NCBI GenBank assembly: GCA_016763665.1
Contig: JAESTI010000347.1
Span: forward strand, 1 to 5,574
Reading direction: 5' to 3'
Origin: Bacteroidia bacterium
GTDB taxonomy: Bacteria > Bacteroidota > Bacteroidia > Flavobacteriales > NORP286
Length of the DNA stretch: 5,574 nt
Shown here: in pieces, positions 1 to 5,265 of the stretch
How the letters are laid out: each line of letters begins with the position of its first letter
Position numbering within the stretch: the stretch's first letter is position 1
Notes under the pieces: model-generated
Seen by the model: the letters and a program-made list of their open reading frames with translations, nothing else
Databases searched by the model: none
Told to the model about the DNA's origin: nothing
Made by a program: the position numbers and the translations under genes

Positions 1-276
1 CCCATTGGTGTGTTTGAAAGCAAGAAAAATTTTAACAATCATGAAATTAAAGTAAAAGCTGGTGATTGTATCTATATTTTTTCGGATGGCTATGTCGACC
101 AGTTTGGAGGCAAAAGAGATCAAAAATTTACTTCACGTCAGCTAAGGGACCTTTTGCTTTACATTCATCAAAAACCAATGAAAGAACAACACCAAATACT
201 TGATGACACTATCGAAAAATGGAGGGATGGCAAGGATCAAATTGATGATATTTGTTTGATGGGAGTGAAGGTTTAG
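1..276 (+). CDS. C-terminal part of a PP2C/SpoIIE-family serine phosphatase (5' end outside window)
   Basis: The reading frame is open from the first base, so this is the last 91 residues of a longer protein. The visible part matches the end of the SpoIIE/PP2C phosphatase domain: an IYIFSDGYVDQ segment, in which the Asp of SDG (about residue 29) is a metal ligand in the family, and a final DQIDDICLMGVKV segment carrying the late paired Asp that closes the Mn/Mg site. Between them is the usual helical stretch. Such phosphatases remove phosphate from serine or threonine of anti-sigma-antagonist-type or other partners. In Bacteroidota they are commonly fused to TPR, Y_Y_Y or 7TM sensor regions, but the N-terminal sensor here is unseen. 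No terminator hairpin with a T-tract is obvious after the stop. The 172 bp to the next gene is AT-rich and holds the first MarR-type site. The family call is firm; substrate and sensor type are unknown. Confidence 0.85.
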   Translation, partial: PIGVFESKKNFNNHEIKVKAGDCIYIFSDGYVDQFGGKRDQKFTSRQLRDLLLYIHQKPMKEQHQILDDTIEKWRDGKDQIDDICLMGVKV

Positions 277-402
277 AATGAGCAATCATTTGAAAACGCA
301 AAACAGGGGGTAGTAATTTTTATGTTTCTAAATCAATCAATTAGTAGTTTGTCTGCAAAAAGTTTTAAAAATATTTGGAAATAATAATAAAATATTGAAG
401 CT

Positions 403-428
403 TTGTAAAAACAAATGTCGTTTAAACA
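403..428. promoter_or_regulatory. Putative MarR operator upstream of marR (site 1)
   Basis: This 26-bp stretch matches 917-942 at 23 of 26 positions and contains the 15-mer AACAAATGTCGTTTA (410-424). It holds an inverted repeat TTTGT-AAAA-ACAAA (402-415) followed by GTTTAAAC (420-427), a perfect 8-bp palindrome. It ends about 20 bp before the marR start, where a bound dimer would block transcription initiation or early elongation. MarR proteins usually bind such palindromes and repress their own gene. Binding is inferred from position and from recurrence before the next operon. Confidence 0.6.
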
Positions 429-448
429 AGTAATTACATCAATTAACA

Positions 449-898
449 ATGAAGTTAGAAGAAGAAATAAAGCAGAAAAAGTTTGAGAACAATTATCAGA
501 AAGCACATCTGAATGTTTTGTTTACTTCTAATTGGTTGACGGACAAGTTTAAAGTAATTTTTAAAGGCTTCGGTATTACTTCACAACAATATAATGTGTT
601 GAGGATTTTAAGAGGAAAACATCCAGTTTGCTGCGCTGCTGGCGATATAAAAGAGGTAATGATTGATCAAAGTCCAGATCTTACCAGGTTAATAGATAGA
701 TTAATAGAAAAGGGTTATGTAACAAGAGATGTGTGTGAGGAAAACAGAAGGAAATTAGATATTGCAATTACAGATAAAGGACTTGCCTTGATCAAGGAGA
801 TAGACCCTGGCATAAAAGTTCAATTTAAACAAATGAAGAAAATAAGTGATAAAGAAGCAATCGAATTAAATAGAATTTTAGACAAGATGAGAGGGTAA
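449..898 (+). CDS. MarR-family winged helix-turn-helix transcriptional regulator
   Basis: This is a 149-residue protein, the normal MarR length. An N-terminal dimerisation helix (about residues 10-35) leads into FGITSQQYNVLRILRG (41-56), typical of the first wHTH helices. The recognition helix lies around SPDLTRLIDRLIEKGYVTR (75-93), and the wing follows as CEENRRKLDIAITDKG (96-111) with the characteristic D-RR-x-x-x-x-x-x-T-x-x-G pattern. A C-terminal helix completes the dimer interface. MarR proteins are dimeric repressors released by phenolic ligands or by thiol oxidation. There are three cysteines (C61, C62, C96), but none sits at the usual N-terminal OhrR position, so redox sensing is only a possibility. 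A near-identical site lies before this gene and before the pirin gene, suggesting autoregulation plus control of pirin and the methyltransferase. The ATG at 449 gives the expected N-terminus; no strong Shine-Dalgarno is seen. Confidence 0.9.
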   Translation: MKLEEEIKQKKFENNYQKAHLNVLFTSNWLTDKFKVIFKGFGITSQQYNVLRILRGKHPVCCAAGDIKEVMIDQSPDLTRLIDRLIEKGYVTRDVCEENRRKLDIAITDKGLALIKEIDPGIKVQFKQMKKISDKEAIELNRILDKMRG

Positions 899-916
899 AA
901 AAATTTAACTATATAG

Positions 917-942
917 TTGTTAGAACAAATGTCGTTTAGACA
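917..942. promoter_or_regulatory. Putative MarR operator upstream of the pirin-methyltransferase operon (site 2)
   Basis: This is the second copy of the 26-bp site at 403-428, with the 15-mer at 924-938 identical. It contains a perfect inverted repeat TTGTT-AG-AACAA (917-928) and a second one, TGTC-GTTTA-GACA (930-942), so two half-site pairs may lie side by side. It ends 26 bp before the pirin ATG, nearly the same spacing as site 1 to marR. A poor match to the Bacteroidota -7 box (TATAGTTG, 912-919) overlaps the left edge. Repression by the adjacent MarR is inferred. Confidence 0.6.
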
Positions 943-968
943 TAATATATGAAAATACACATAAAGTA

Positions 969-1730
969 ATGTCAGTAAAAATAGTACCAAGACATAAACA
1001 AGCAATAGGAGAATTCAACGGAGGGGCAATAGTTGAAAATAAACCCATTGGTTTTCCGCAGGATGGGGGAGAATTGAAGCCTTACTCCAACCTTTTTTAC
1101 TGGGCGTATGCGTGGACGGAAAAAGGAAGTACCATCGGAGAACATTCACACAAAGGGTTTGAAATAATGTCATTTGTTCTCAAAGGTGAAATAGAGCATT
1201 ATGACAGCAAATTGAAAAGTTGGAAAAAATTGCACGAAGGTGATGCCCAGATCATTCGTTCAGGAAGTGGCATTTCACATGCAGAAAAATTATTCGCAAA
1301 CTCAGCAATCTTTCAGATATGGTTTGATCCGGATCTAAAAAAGACATTAGGTAAGCCGGCCACGTACACTGATTATTCTGATGAAATGTTTCCAATAATT
1401 AATCAGGATAGAATGAGCACCAAGATATATAAGGGTGAAAATGCTCCTATTGAAATGGATACAGAAGGAATTGTGATCAAGGAGCTATCCATAAAAACAG
1501 GCATACATCGCTTTGAACTTAATTCCAATGATGTGTATTCTTCTTATCTGATTACTGGGGCATTAGACATGGAGGGCAAAGAAATGAAGGAAAGTGATTT
1601 CCTAATTGTTAAGGAACAAGATAACCTGGAAATTATCGCATCAGCAGAAAGTAGACTCTTTGTTATACAGTCACCGTTGGTACCAGATTATCGAAAATTA
1701 AAACACCTACTAAATCAATTTAATAATTAA
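969..1730 (+). CDS. Pirin-family bicupin protein (quercetinase-like)
   Basis: A 253-residue, two-cupin protein of typical bacterial pirin length. The N-terminal cupin carries EHSHKGFEIMSFVLKGEIEH (residues 58-77) and QIIRSGSGISHAE (94-106). This places the metal ligands at H59, H61, H104 and E106, with the same spacing as the four ligands of characterised pirins. The C-terminal cupin (about 160-245) lacks an equivalent set, as usual. Bacterial pirins bind iron or another metal; some, such as E. coli YhhW, oxidise quercetin, while others act through partner proteins. The substrate cannot be read from sequence. The methyltransferase start lies only 4 bp after the stop codon, so the two genes are almost certainly co-transcribed. 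A MarR-type site lies just upstream. Together the pair suggests processing of an aromatic or quinone-like compound, which is inference. Confidence 0.92.
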   Translation: MSVKIVPRHKQAIGEFNGGAIVENKPIGFPQDGGELKPYSNLFYWAYAWTEKGSTIGEHSHKGFEIMSFVLKGEIEHYDSKLKSWKKLHEGDAQIIRSGSGISHAEKLFANSAIFQIWFDPDLKKTLGKPATYTDYSDEMFPIINQDRMSTKIYKGENAPIEMDTEGIVIKELSIKTGIHRFELNSNDVYSSYLITGALDMEGKEMKESDFLIVKEQDNLEIIASAESRLFVIQSPLVPDYRKLKHLLNQFNN

Positions 1731-1734
1731 AAAA

Positions 1735-2781
1735 ATGAATGAAATGGAAACAATGACAGAAAAACAAGTAACCCCTTCTAAGGTAATGCAAATTGGAATG
1801 GGATTTTGGGCATCAAAAACACTGCTTACAGCAGTTAATATGGAATTGTTCACTCATTTAGCAATAGGGGAGTTATCAGGGCAAGACATTAAAACAAAAT
1901 TAGGTCTGCATGAAAGAGGCCTTTATGATTTTTTAGACACCTTAGTTGCTTTAGGTTTTCTGAAAAGAAGTGGATTGAAGGAAAATGCTTTGTACAGTAA
2001 TGCAGAAGATACGAATTTGTTTCTCGACAAGAATAAGCCAAGTTATATTGGAGGTATATTAGAAATGGCTAATAATAGGTTGTATGCCTGTTGGAATAAT
2101 TTTGAAGAAGGATTAAAAACAGGATTGCCACAAAATGAAACAAAAACTGGAGGTAAATCAATTTTTGAAGAAATGTATGCTACCGAGGAAGGACTTAGAG
2201 AATTTCTGAAAGCCATGGGTGGCATACAAATGGGAAATTTTATGGCTTTTGCTAAGAAGTTTGATTTTTCCAGTTACCATACACTTTGCGATATAGGAGG
2301 TGCTGGGGGATATCTTGCCGCACAGGTAATTATGAATAATGATCATATGAAATGTATTTCCTTTGATTTGCCTCCAGTAGGCCCGGTAGCAATGGAAAAC
2401 ATGAACAAGATGGGTCTGGGTGATAAAGTCGTTATTCAATCAGGAGATTTTCTCAAGGAAGACTTCCCAAAAGTAGATGTGATTTCTATGGGAAATATTC
2501 TACACGATTGGGGAATCCAAGACAAAAAAATGCTGATAAAAAAAGCCTATGATGCACTTTCAGAAGGAGGATCATTAGTTGTTATCGAGAATATTATTGA
2601 TGATAATCGAAGTGAAAATGCATTTGGTCTAATGATGTCCTTGAATATGTTAATAGAAACACCCGAAGGGTTTGACTTTTCTGCGGCGGACTTTGGTGGC
2701 TGGGCAAAGGAAATTGGTTTTACACAAACCTCTGTAATGCAGTTAACCGGACCATCAAGTGCAGTAATAGCTATTAAGTAA
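1735..2781 (+). CDS. SAM-dependent class I O-methyltransferase (Methyltransf_2 / plant COMT-like family)
   Basis: A 348-residue protein with the layout of the COMT/hydroxyindole-O-methyltransferase family. An N-terminal winged-helix dimerisation domain (about 14-100) contains GLHERGLYDFLDTLVALGFL, and a C-terminal Rossmann domain follows. Motif I is CDIGGAGGYLAA (185-196), close to the family's DVGGGxG; the acidic residue after the second strand is D211 (FDLPPV) and GDFL follows at 237-240. The catalytic base is probably H257 in GNILHDWG, matching the HDW motif that deprotonates the substrate hydroxyl. VVIENII (282-288) is the following strand. Substrates in this family are phenols, hydroxyindoles, carotenoid or polyketide hydroxyls; this one is unknown. 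The first ATG is only 4 bp from the pirin stop, and further ATGs at 1744 and 1753 are possible starts. Sharing an operon with pirin under a MarR-type site suggests methylation of an aromatic ligand. Confidence 0.88.
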   Translation: MNEMETMTEKQVTPSKVMQIGMGFWASKTLLTAVNMELFTHLAIGELSGQDIKTKLGLHERGLYDFLDTLVALGFLKRSGLKENALYSNAEDTNLFLDKNKPSYIGGILEMANNRLYACWNNFEEGLKTGLPQNETKTGGKSIFEEMYATEEGLREFLKAMGGIQMGNFMAFAKKFDFSSYHTLCDIGGAGGYLAAQVIMNNDHMKCISFDLPPVGPVAMENMNKMGLGDKVVIQSGDFLKEDFPKVDVISMGNILHDWGIQDKKMLIKKAYDALSEGGSLVVIENIIDDNRSENAFGLMMSLNMLIETPEGFDFSAADFGGWAKEIGFTQTSVMQLTGPSSAVIAIK

Positions 2782-2806
2782 ATTCGCTAACACCATGTAG
2801 GACACA

Positions 2807-2833
2807 GCCGCCCCAAAGGGTGGCAATGCGCCA
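2807..2833. repeat. GC-rich overlapping hairpins in the methyltransferase-yceI gap
   Basis: In an otherwise AT-rich gap, GCCGCCC-CAAA-GGGTGGC (2807-2824) forms a 7-bp stem with one G-T pair and a 4-base loop. Its right arm can instead pair as TGGC-AATGC-GCCA (2821-2833), so the two folds exclude each other. No T-tract follows, so it is not a standard intrinsic terminator, although it may end or stabilise the upstream transcript. The base composition, and the following CATATAACGTTG, suggest part of an interspersed intergenic repeat; only one copy lies in the window. Confidence 0.35.
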
Positions 2834-2844
2834 TACATATAACG

Positions 2845-2876
2845 TTGTCAAGCTTATGCTGATGGCTATAAATTTA
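2845..2876 (+). promoter_or_regulatory. Possible Bacteroidota-type promoter for yceI
   Basis: TTG (2845-2847) is followed after 21 bases by TAAATTTA (2869-2876), which matches the Bacteroidota -33/-7 pattern (TTG, then TAnnTTTG) with one mismatch. It lies about 46 bp before the yceI start and after the GC-rich hairpins. It suggests yceI can be transcribed separately from the pirin-methyltransferase operon. The MarR-type 15-mer is absent here. Such weak matches arise by chance in AT-rich DNA. Confidence 0.25.
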
Positions 2877-2922
2877 AAATCATATAAATAAAACTATTAT
2901 TTAACTCTTAAATTTAAAAATT

Positions 2923-3582
2923 ATGAAAACGAAGATTCACAGATTATCCCGCCTAAGTGGGAAGCACTTTAAAGATTCAATCATTAAAGTGGGTAAAAAA
3001 GCAAAATTGATTTCAGCGGTACTGCTGATTGCAACTTTATCTGCATCAGCACAAAAAACGAAATGGTCGTTTGATAAATCTCACTCGAAAGTTCAGTTTG
3101 ATATCAGCCACATGGTAATTGCAGAAGTCTCAGGGCAGTTTCAGGATTATAGTGGCACCGTATTGTCTGATAAGGATGATTTTTCGGATGCGAAAATTGA
3201 TTTTAGTATTGATGTTAAAAGTATTGACACAGACGATGAAAAACGGGATCAACACTTGCGTTCCCCTGATTTTTTTGATGCTGCCCAATATGCAAAGATC
3301 ACTTTCAAGGGCAAGTCAATGAAAAAGGTTGGAAAAAATAAATACAAGCTCACGGGCGACTTTACTTTACATGGAGTAACAAAGACAATTACTCTGGATG
3401 TAACTTATGGTGGAACTGTAAAAGATCCATGGGGAAATATTAAAGCCGGATTTAAGATCACTGGAATTATTAACCGAACGGATTTTGGGTTAAAATATAA
3501 CTCAATAATGGATTCAGGTGGACTCTTAATAGGTGAAGAAGTAACAATAACCTGTAAATTTGAATTGATCAAGCAAGCATAA
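2923..3582 (+). CDS. Secreted YceI-family lipid-binding protein
   Basis: A 219-residue precursor. The basic N-terminus (about 28 residues, rich in Lys and Arg) is followed by a hydrophobic core LISAVLLIATLS and an ASA-Q junction, so signal peptidase I should cut after residue 43. The unusually long basic n-region cannot be shortened, because there is no other Met before the core. The mature part is a full YceI domain: WSFDKSHSKVQFDISHM near the start, the central RDQHLRSPDFFDAAQYAKITF (about 108-128), LTGDFTLHGVTKTITLDV (143-160), and INRTDFGLKYN towards the end. YceI proteins are lipocalin-like beta barrels; characterised members bind polyisoprenoid or related lipids in the periplasm. It is 141 bp from the methyltransferase, on the same strand, with its own possible promoter. 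A link to the neighbouring MarR/pirin genes through isoprenoid-quinone chemistry is an inference from context. Confidence 0.93.
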   Translation: MKTKIHRLSRLSGKHFKDSIIKVGKKAKLISAVLLIATLSASAQKTKWSFDKSHSKVQFDISHMVIAEVSGQFQDYSGTVLSDKDDFSDAKIDFSIDVKSIDTDDEKRDQHLRSPDFFDAAQYAKITFKGKSMKKVGKNKYKLTGDFTLHGVTKTITLDVTYGGTVKDPWGNIKAGFKITGIINRTDFGLKYNSIMDSGGLLIGEEVTITCKFELIKQA

Positions 3583-3587
3583 AATTT

Positions 3588-3608
3588 CTATATTCAAAAT
3601 GAATATAG
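3588..3608 (+). terminator. Hairpin just after yceI, possible terminator
   Basis: CTATATTC-AAAAT-GAATATAG is a perfect 8-bp stem with a 5-base loop, starting 6 bases after the yceI stop. It has no T-tract on the 3' side, so it would be a weak intrinsic terminator; protection of the transcript's 3' end is an alternative. The position and perfect pairing are seen; the function is inferred. Confidence 0.4.
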
Positions 3609-3618
3609 GCCTACAAAC

Positions 3619-3748
3619 GAGGCTGTCTCAAAAGTCCATTTCCCTGTCATCCTGAAGAATGAAGGATCTTGTTACATATTGATAACCAGCGAACAAGATT
3701 CTTCACTACGTTCAGAATGACAGGTTTTTTTACTTTGGAGATAGCCTC
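3619..3748. mobile_element. MITE-like palindromic element with IS1182-type ends
   Basis: This 130-bp stretch is almost entirely one imperfect palindrome. The left end GAGGCTGTCTC (3619-3629) pairs with the right end GAGATAGCCTC (3738-3748) with one mismatch. The arms continue without gaps for 38 bases, through TGTCATCCTGAA on the left and the complement TGTCATTCTGAA on the right, and then with a small length difference through GATCTTGTT / AACAAGATT around a roughly 18-base centre (3674-3691). It has no coding capacity. GAGGCTGTCTCAAAAG resembles, from memory, the ends of IS1182-family elements in Bacteroidota. The TGTCATTCTGAA...GAAGAATCTTGTT part is a familiar interspersed sequence in that phylum. 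No clear target duplication is visible. It is probably a non-autonomous element moved by a transposase elsewhere, and its transcript would fold into a long hairpin. Confidence 0.7.
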
Positions 3749-3952
3749 TTTAAGAAAGTTGGCGATAATATCCAAGTGTCGAATAATTTGAAAGTGGATA
3801 TGGAGGCAATAGTACAGTTTGCGAAGCAATGACTATTGAACATAACTGCTAACTTATTTTGTCAACAAAAGTTATTATCTTAGTAGATGAGACAGAACCC
3901 GAACACTTTATAACTTAAAAAGGGCGGATAATTATAATCAATTAACACAAGT
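3749..3952. other. Gene-free stretch between the MITE-like element and the response regulator
   Basis: No convincing gene was found. In the + frame, 3749-3832 reads as a 27-residue tail ending at TGA with mixed, protein-like composition (VGDNIQVSNNLKVDMEAIVQ), but it has no start outside the repeat and no recognised family; it could be the relic of a gene cut by the element. TTTTGT-CA-ACAAAA (3857-3870) is a perfect 6-bp inverted repeat and might be a regulatory site for the downstream gene. Its spacing differs from the MarR-type sites, so I do not group them. No promoter fits the Bacteroidota consensus well. Confidence 0.3.
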
Positions 3953-4480
3953 ATGGAAACCCCAATGCTACATGATCCAAAAATGTCAATATTTGTTGTA
4001 GAAGATGATCCAATGTATAGTGGATTACTAACTGAGAAACTTGGAAATATTATAAATGTAGAGGTAAGAACCTTCAACAATGGAGAAAGTTGTTTGCAAA
4101 ACATATTGAGGAAACCTGATGTTATCCTTTTAGATTACTATTTACCGGGCATTAATGGGTTAGAAACATTCAGAGAAATAAAGAGAGTGCACCCTGAAAT
4201 ATCCGTAATTTTTATGTCCAGTCAGCAAGACGTTAGTGTTGCTTTAGATTCTTTAAAAGAAGGAGCCTTCGGTTATATAGTAAAAGATAAAAATGCATTA
4301 CCAATTTTATTTGATTACATCAAGAAAGCGTTTGATCAAAAAAGAATAAGGGAAGAATTAATAACCTTAAAATTACAATTGAGAGTTAACAAAGTAAAAA
4401 TGACAGTTGTAATTATGGTAGTAGTTAGCTTACTTATTTTAAATTTAATATTGTATTATAATTTTATAGTTCAGGCATAA
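3953..4480 (+). CDS. Orphan response-regulator receiver domain with a C-terminal transmembrane helix
   Basis: A 175-residue protein. Residues about 11-128 form a complete CheY-like receiver: acidic pair D18/D19 in VVEDDPMY, phospho-acceptor D61 in ILLDYYLPGINGLE, the Ser/Thr switch at S89 (IFMSS), the aromatic switch Y108, and K111 in YIVKDK. There is no DNA-binding or enzymatic output. Instead a charged helix (about 125-149, rich in Lys, Arg and Glu) leads to a strongly hydrophobic segment (about 151-172, MTVVIMVVVSLLILNLILYY) with only a few residues after it. Positive charges just before that segment predict a cytoplasmic receiver anchored by a C-terminal tail. No histidine kinase is adjacent. 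Starts at residue 5 (3965) or 11 (3983, MSIFVVEDDP) are also possible, and the last fits the domain edge best. It may sequester phosphate or position a partner at the membrane; the role is unknown. Confidence 0.88.
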   Translation: METPMLHDPKMSIFVVEDDPMYSGLLTEKLGNIINVEVRTFNNGESCLQNILRKPDVILLDYYLPGINGLETFREIKRVHPEISVIFMSSQQDVSVALDSLKEGAFGYIVKDKNALPILFDYIKKAFDQKRIREELITLKLQLRVNKVKMTVVIMVVVSLLILNLILYYNFIVQA

Positions 4481-4663
4481 AGAAATACCCATAGATATCA
4501 ATGAATCGTTAGAGTATTTTAATGAGGGTGTTGACATCAGGAACTTGTACTTGAATGATTATCTAATCTTGAAATTGACAATAGTTGCTCCTCTCTTTTA
4601 AATTCCTCTCAGCCTATTTTACAAAAAAGACTATAAAGGGAAAGTTGTTCAAATTATACCCAT

Positions 4664-4699
4664 AAAAAACATAACAACCTAATAATAAGAATGTTATGT
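4664..4699 (-). terminator. Putative intrinsic terminator for the proximal GIY-YIG gene
   Basis: Read on the minus strand, ACATAACA pairs with TGTTATGT (arms 4692-4699 and 4669-4676, 8 bp, 15-base loop), and the second arm runs into six T (4669-4664). It lies about 30 bp past the stop of the GIY-YIG gene at 4731-4967, as expected for its terminator. The stem is AT-rich and therefore weak. On the plus strand there is no T-tract after it, so it is less likely to serve the response regulator. The rest of 4481-4730 holds only an ATG-less 40-codon open frame (4482-4601) that I do not recognise. Confidence 0.4.
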
Positions 4700-4730
4700 G
4701 TAAAATATGTGGGCGATGAGGAATTCGGAT

Positions 4731-4967
4731 CTACAAAAACCTCTTTTTAGCAAATGCCTTACCTGATCCCGATTTCAGGTACCGTTCGAACTCATAAGCC
4801 TTGTATTTGTCAGAGAAAACAATGTAAGTGATCAATTCAACTGGAAGACGCGAGCGGGTATAATTGATCTCACCTTTGCTATGTCTGTGCTTTCGATCAT
4901 CAGGATCATTCGTACAACCCGTATAAATTGTTCCATCATTGCATTTTAAAAGGTAGACTGACCACAT
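4731..4967 (-). CDS. Small GIY-YIG endonuclease-domain protein, copy A
   Basis: I choose the ATG at 4967, giving 78 residues, because the second copy begins at the same MWSVYLLKCNDG. The in-frame ATG at 5027 would add 20 residues that are only translation of AATTCCCAA-type flanking repeat sequence. The whole protein is one GIY-YIG (URI-type) domain: VYLL (4-7) for GIY, YTGC (15-18) for YIG, with Y5 and Y15 as the conserved tyrosines, R25 in DDRKHRH as the catalytic arginine, and E61 in EFERYLKSGSG as the probable metal-binding glutamate. All key positions are present, so it may be active. The family covers stand-alone nucleases of mostly unknown role related to UvrC and homing-endonuclease domains. 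It is on the opposite strand to all upstream genes and shares 66 of 78 residues with copy B, as a tandem duplicate. Confidence 0.85.
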   Translation of the reverse strand: MWSVYLLKCNDGTIYTGCTNDPDDRKHRHSKGEINYTRSRLPVELITYIVFSDKYKAYEFERYLKSGSGKAFAKKRFL

Positions 4968-5002
4968 AGTGAATTGGGAATTTGTTATTTGGGAATTGGA
5001 AT

Positions 5003-5030
5003 TTATGGGCATTGCCGACAGAGGCACAGG
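5003..5030. repeat. Degenerate copy of the palindrome block beside GIY-YIG copy A
   Basis: TATGGGCATTGCCGACAGAG at the left of this segment aligns with TGTGGGCATTGCCCACCGAA of the two better copies (5141-5190 and 5525-5574), with changes that spoil the palindrome. It sits about 35-60 bp from the start of copy A, the same relative position as the intact block beside copy B. It shows that the block travels with the gene. Confidence 0.45.
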
Positions 5031-5087
5031 TGGTTGTTCGCAGCTGGAACTGAAATTTGATGTAGAACTTGAAGCCCCTGGTACCGC

Positions 5088-5113
5088 TGAATTTTAACAG
5101 GTAGACTGAACTA
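5088..5113 (-). pseudogene. Relic of a third GIY-YIG N-terminus
   Basis: On the minus strand this reads S-V-Y-L-L-K-F-S-G-T, in line with SVYLLKCNDGT of the two intact copies, and the bases ATTTTAANAGGTAGACTGA (plus strand) match copy A at 18 of 19 positions. The start codon is gone (SSSVYLL replaces MWSVYLL) and resemblance stops after about ten residues. It is followed, as in the intact units, by a short AT-rich spacer and the TGGGCATTGCCC palindrome. I read it as the remaining edge of a decayed or deleted copy; because it is short, chance or gene conversion cannot be excluded. Confidence 0.4.
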
Positions 5114-5140
5114 CTACCATTGTATTGAAAATTTATAGTT

Positions 5141-5190
5141 TGTGGGCATTGCCCACCGAAGCCCGGGTTTTTCCTGGAGATAAGATTTGA
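5141..5190. repeat. 50-bp palindrome-containing repeat, copy 1
   Basis: This block differs from 5525-5574 at one of 50 positions (C for T in the T-rich run). It holds the perfect palindrome GTGGGC-ATT-GCCCAC (5142-5156, extending to 7-bp arms around one T), then CCCGGG with a T-run, and ends TGGAGATAAGATTTGA. It lies just upstream (minus-strand sense) of the relic GIY-YIG N-terminus. The minus-strand frame is open through the block, and the single difference would be silent, but no Met or known domain appears, so I do not call it coding. Confidence 0.75.
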
Positions 5191-5265
5191 TTGGGAACTT
5201 ACAGCCCTCCTACGCTCCTCCTTTTAGTCGGAGAAAGAAAGAAAATGGAGATATGGGATTCAAAC
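5191..5265. other. Spacer between repeat copy 1 and GIY-YIG copy B
   Basis: Contains CTCC-TTTTAGTC-GGAG (5217-5232), a weak inverted repeat, and TGGAGATA (5246-5253), which also occurs at 5175-5182 and 5559-5566. Directly after the copy B stop, in minus sense, comes GTAGGTTTGAATCCC, which resembles a tRNA T-arm. No complete tRNA can be folded here, because no matching acceptor strand lies at tRNA distance. Confidence 0.35.

Noticed and set aside
2043..2439. Two minus-strand open frames inside the methyltransferase gene
   Set aside because: They overlap well-conserved motifs of a clear plus-strand enzyme and have no recognisable family; they are antisense shadows.
3647..3829. Minus-strand 60-residue open frame
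   Set aside because: It lies across the palindromic element, and its VILNVVKNL stretch is the familiar false translation of this repeat type. No separate evidence of coding.
3857..3870. TTTTGTCAACAAAA as a third MarR site
   Set aside because: The half-sites are 2 bases apart instead of 4, the 15-mer core is missing, and such palindromes are common in AT-rich DNA.
4968..5027. 20-residue N-terminal extension of GIY-YIG copy A
   Set aside because: It is rich in Asn, Ser and Gln from the AATTCCCAA-type flank, is not part of the GIY-YIG domain, and copy B starts naturally at MWSVYLL. The shorter start is preferred.
4968..5229. Long start-less minus-strand open frame running through the repeat block and the relic
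   Set aside because: It stays open from just after the TAA near 5226 past 4968 but has no Met start, no known domain beyond the relic SVYLLK, and ends out of frame with copy A. More likely repeat and relic DNA than a gene.
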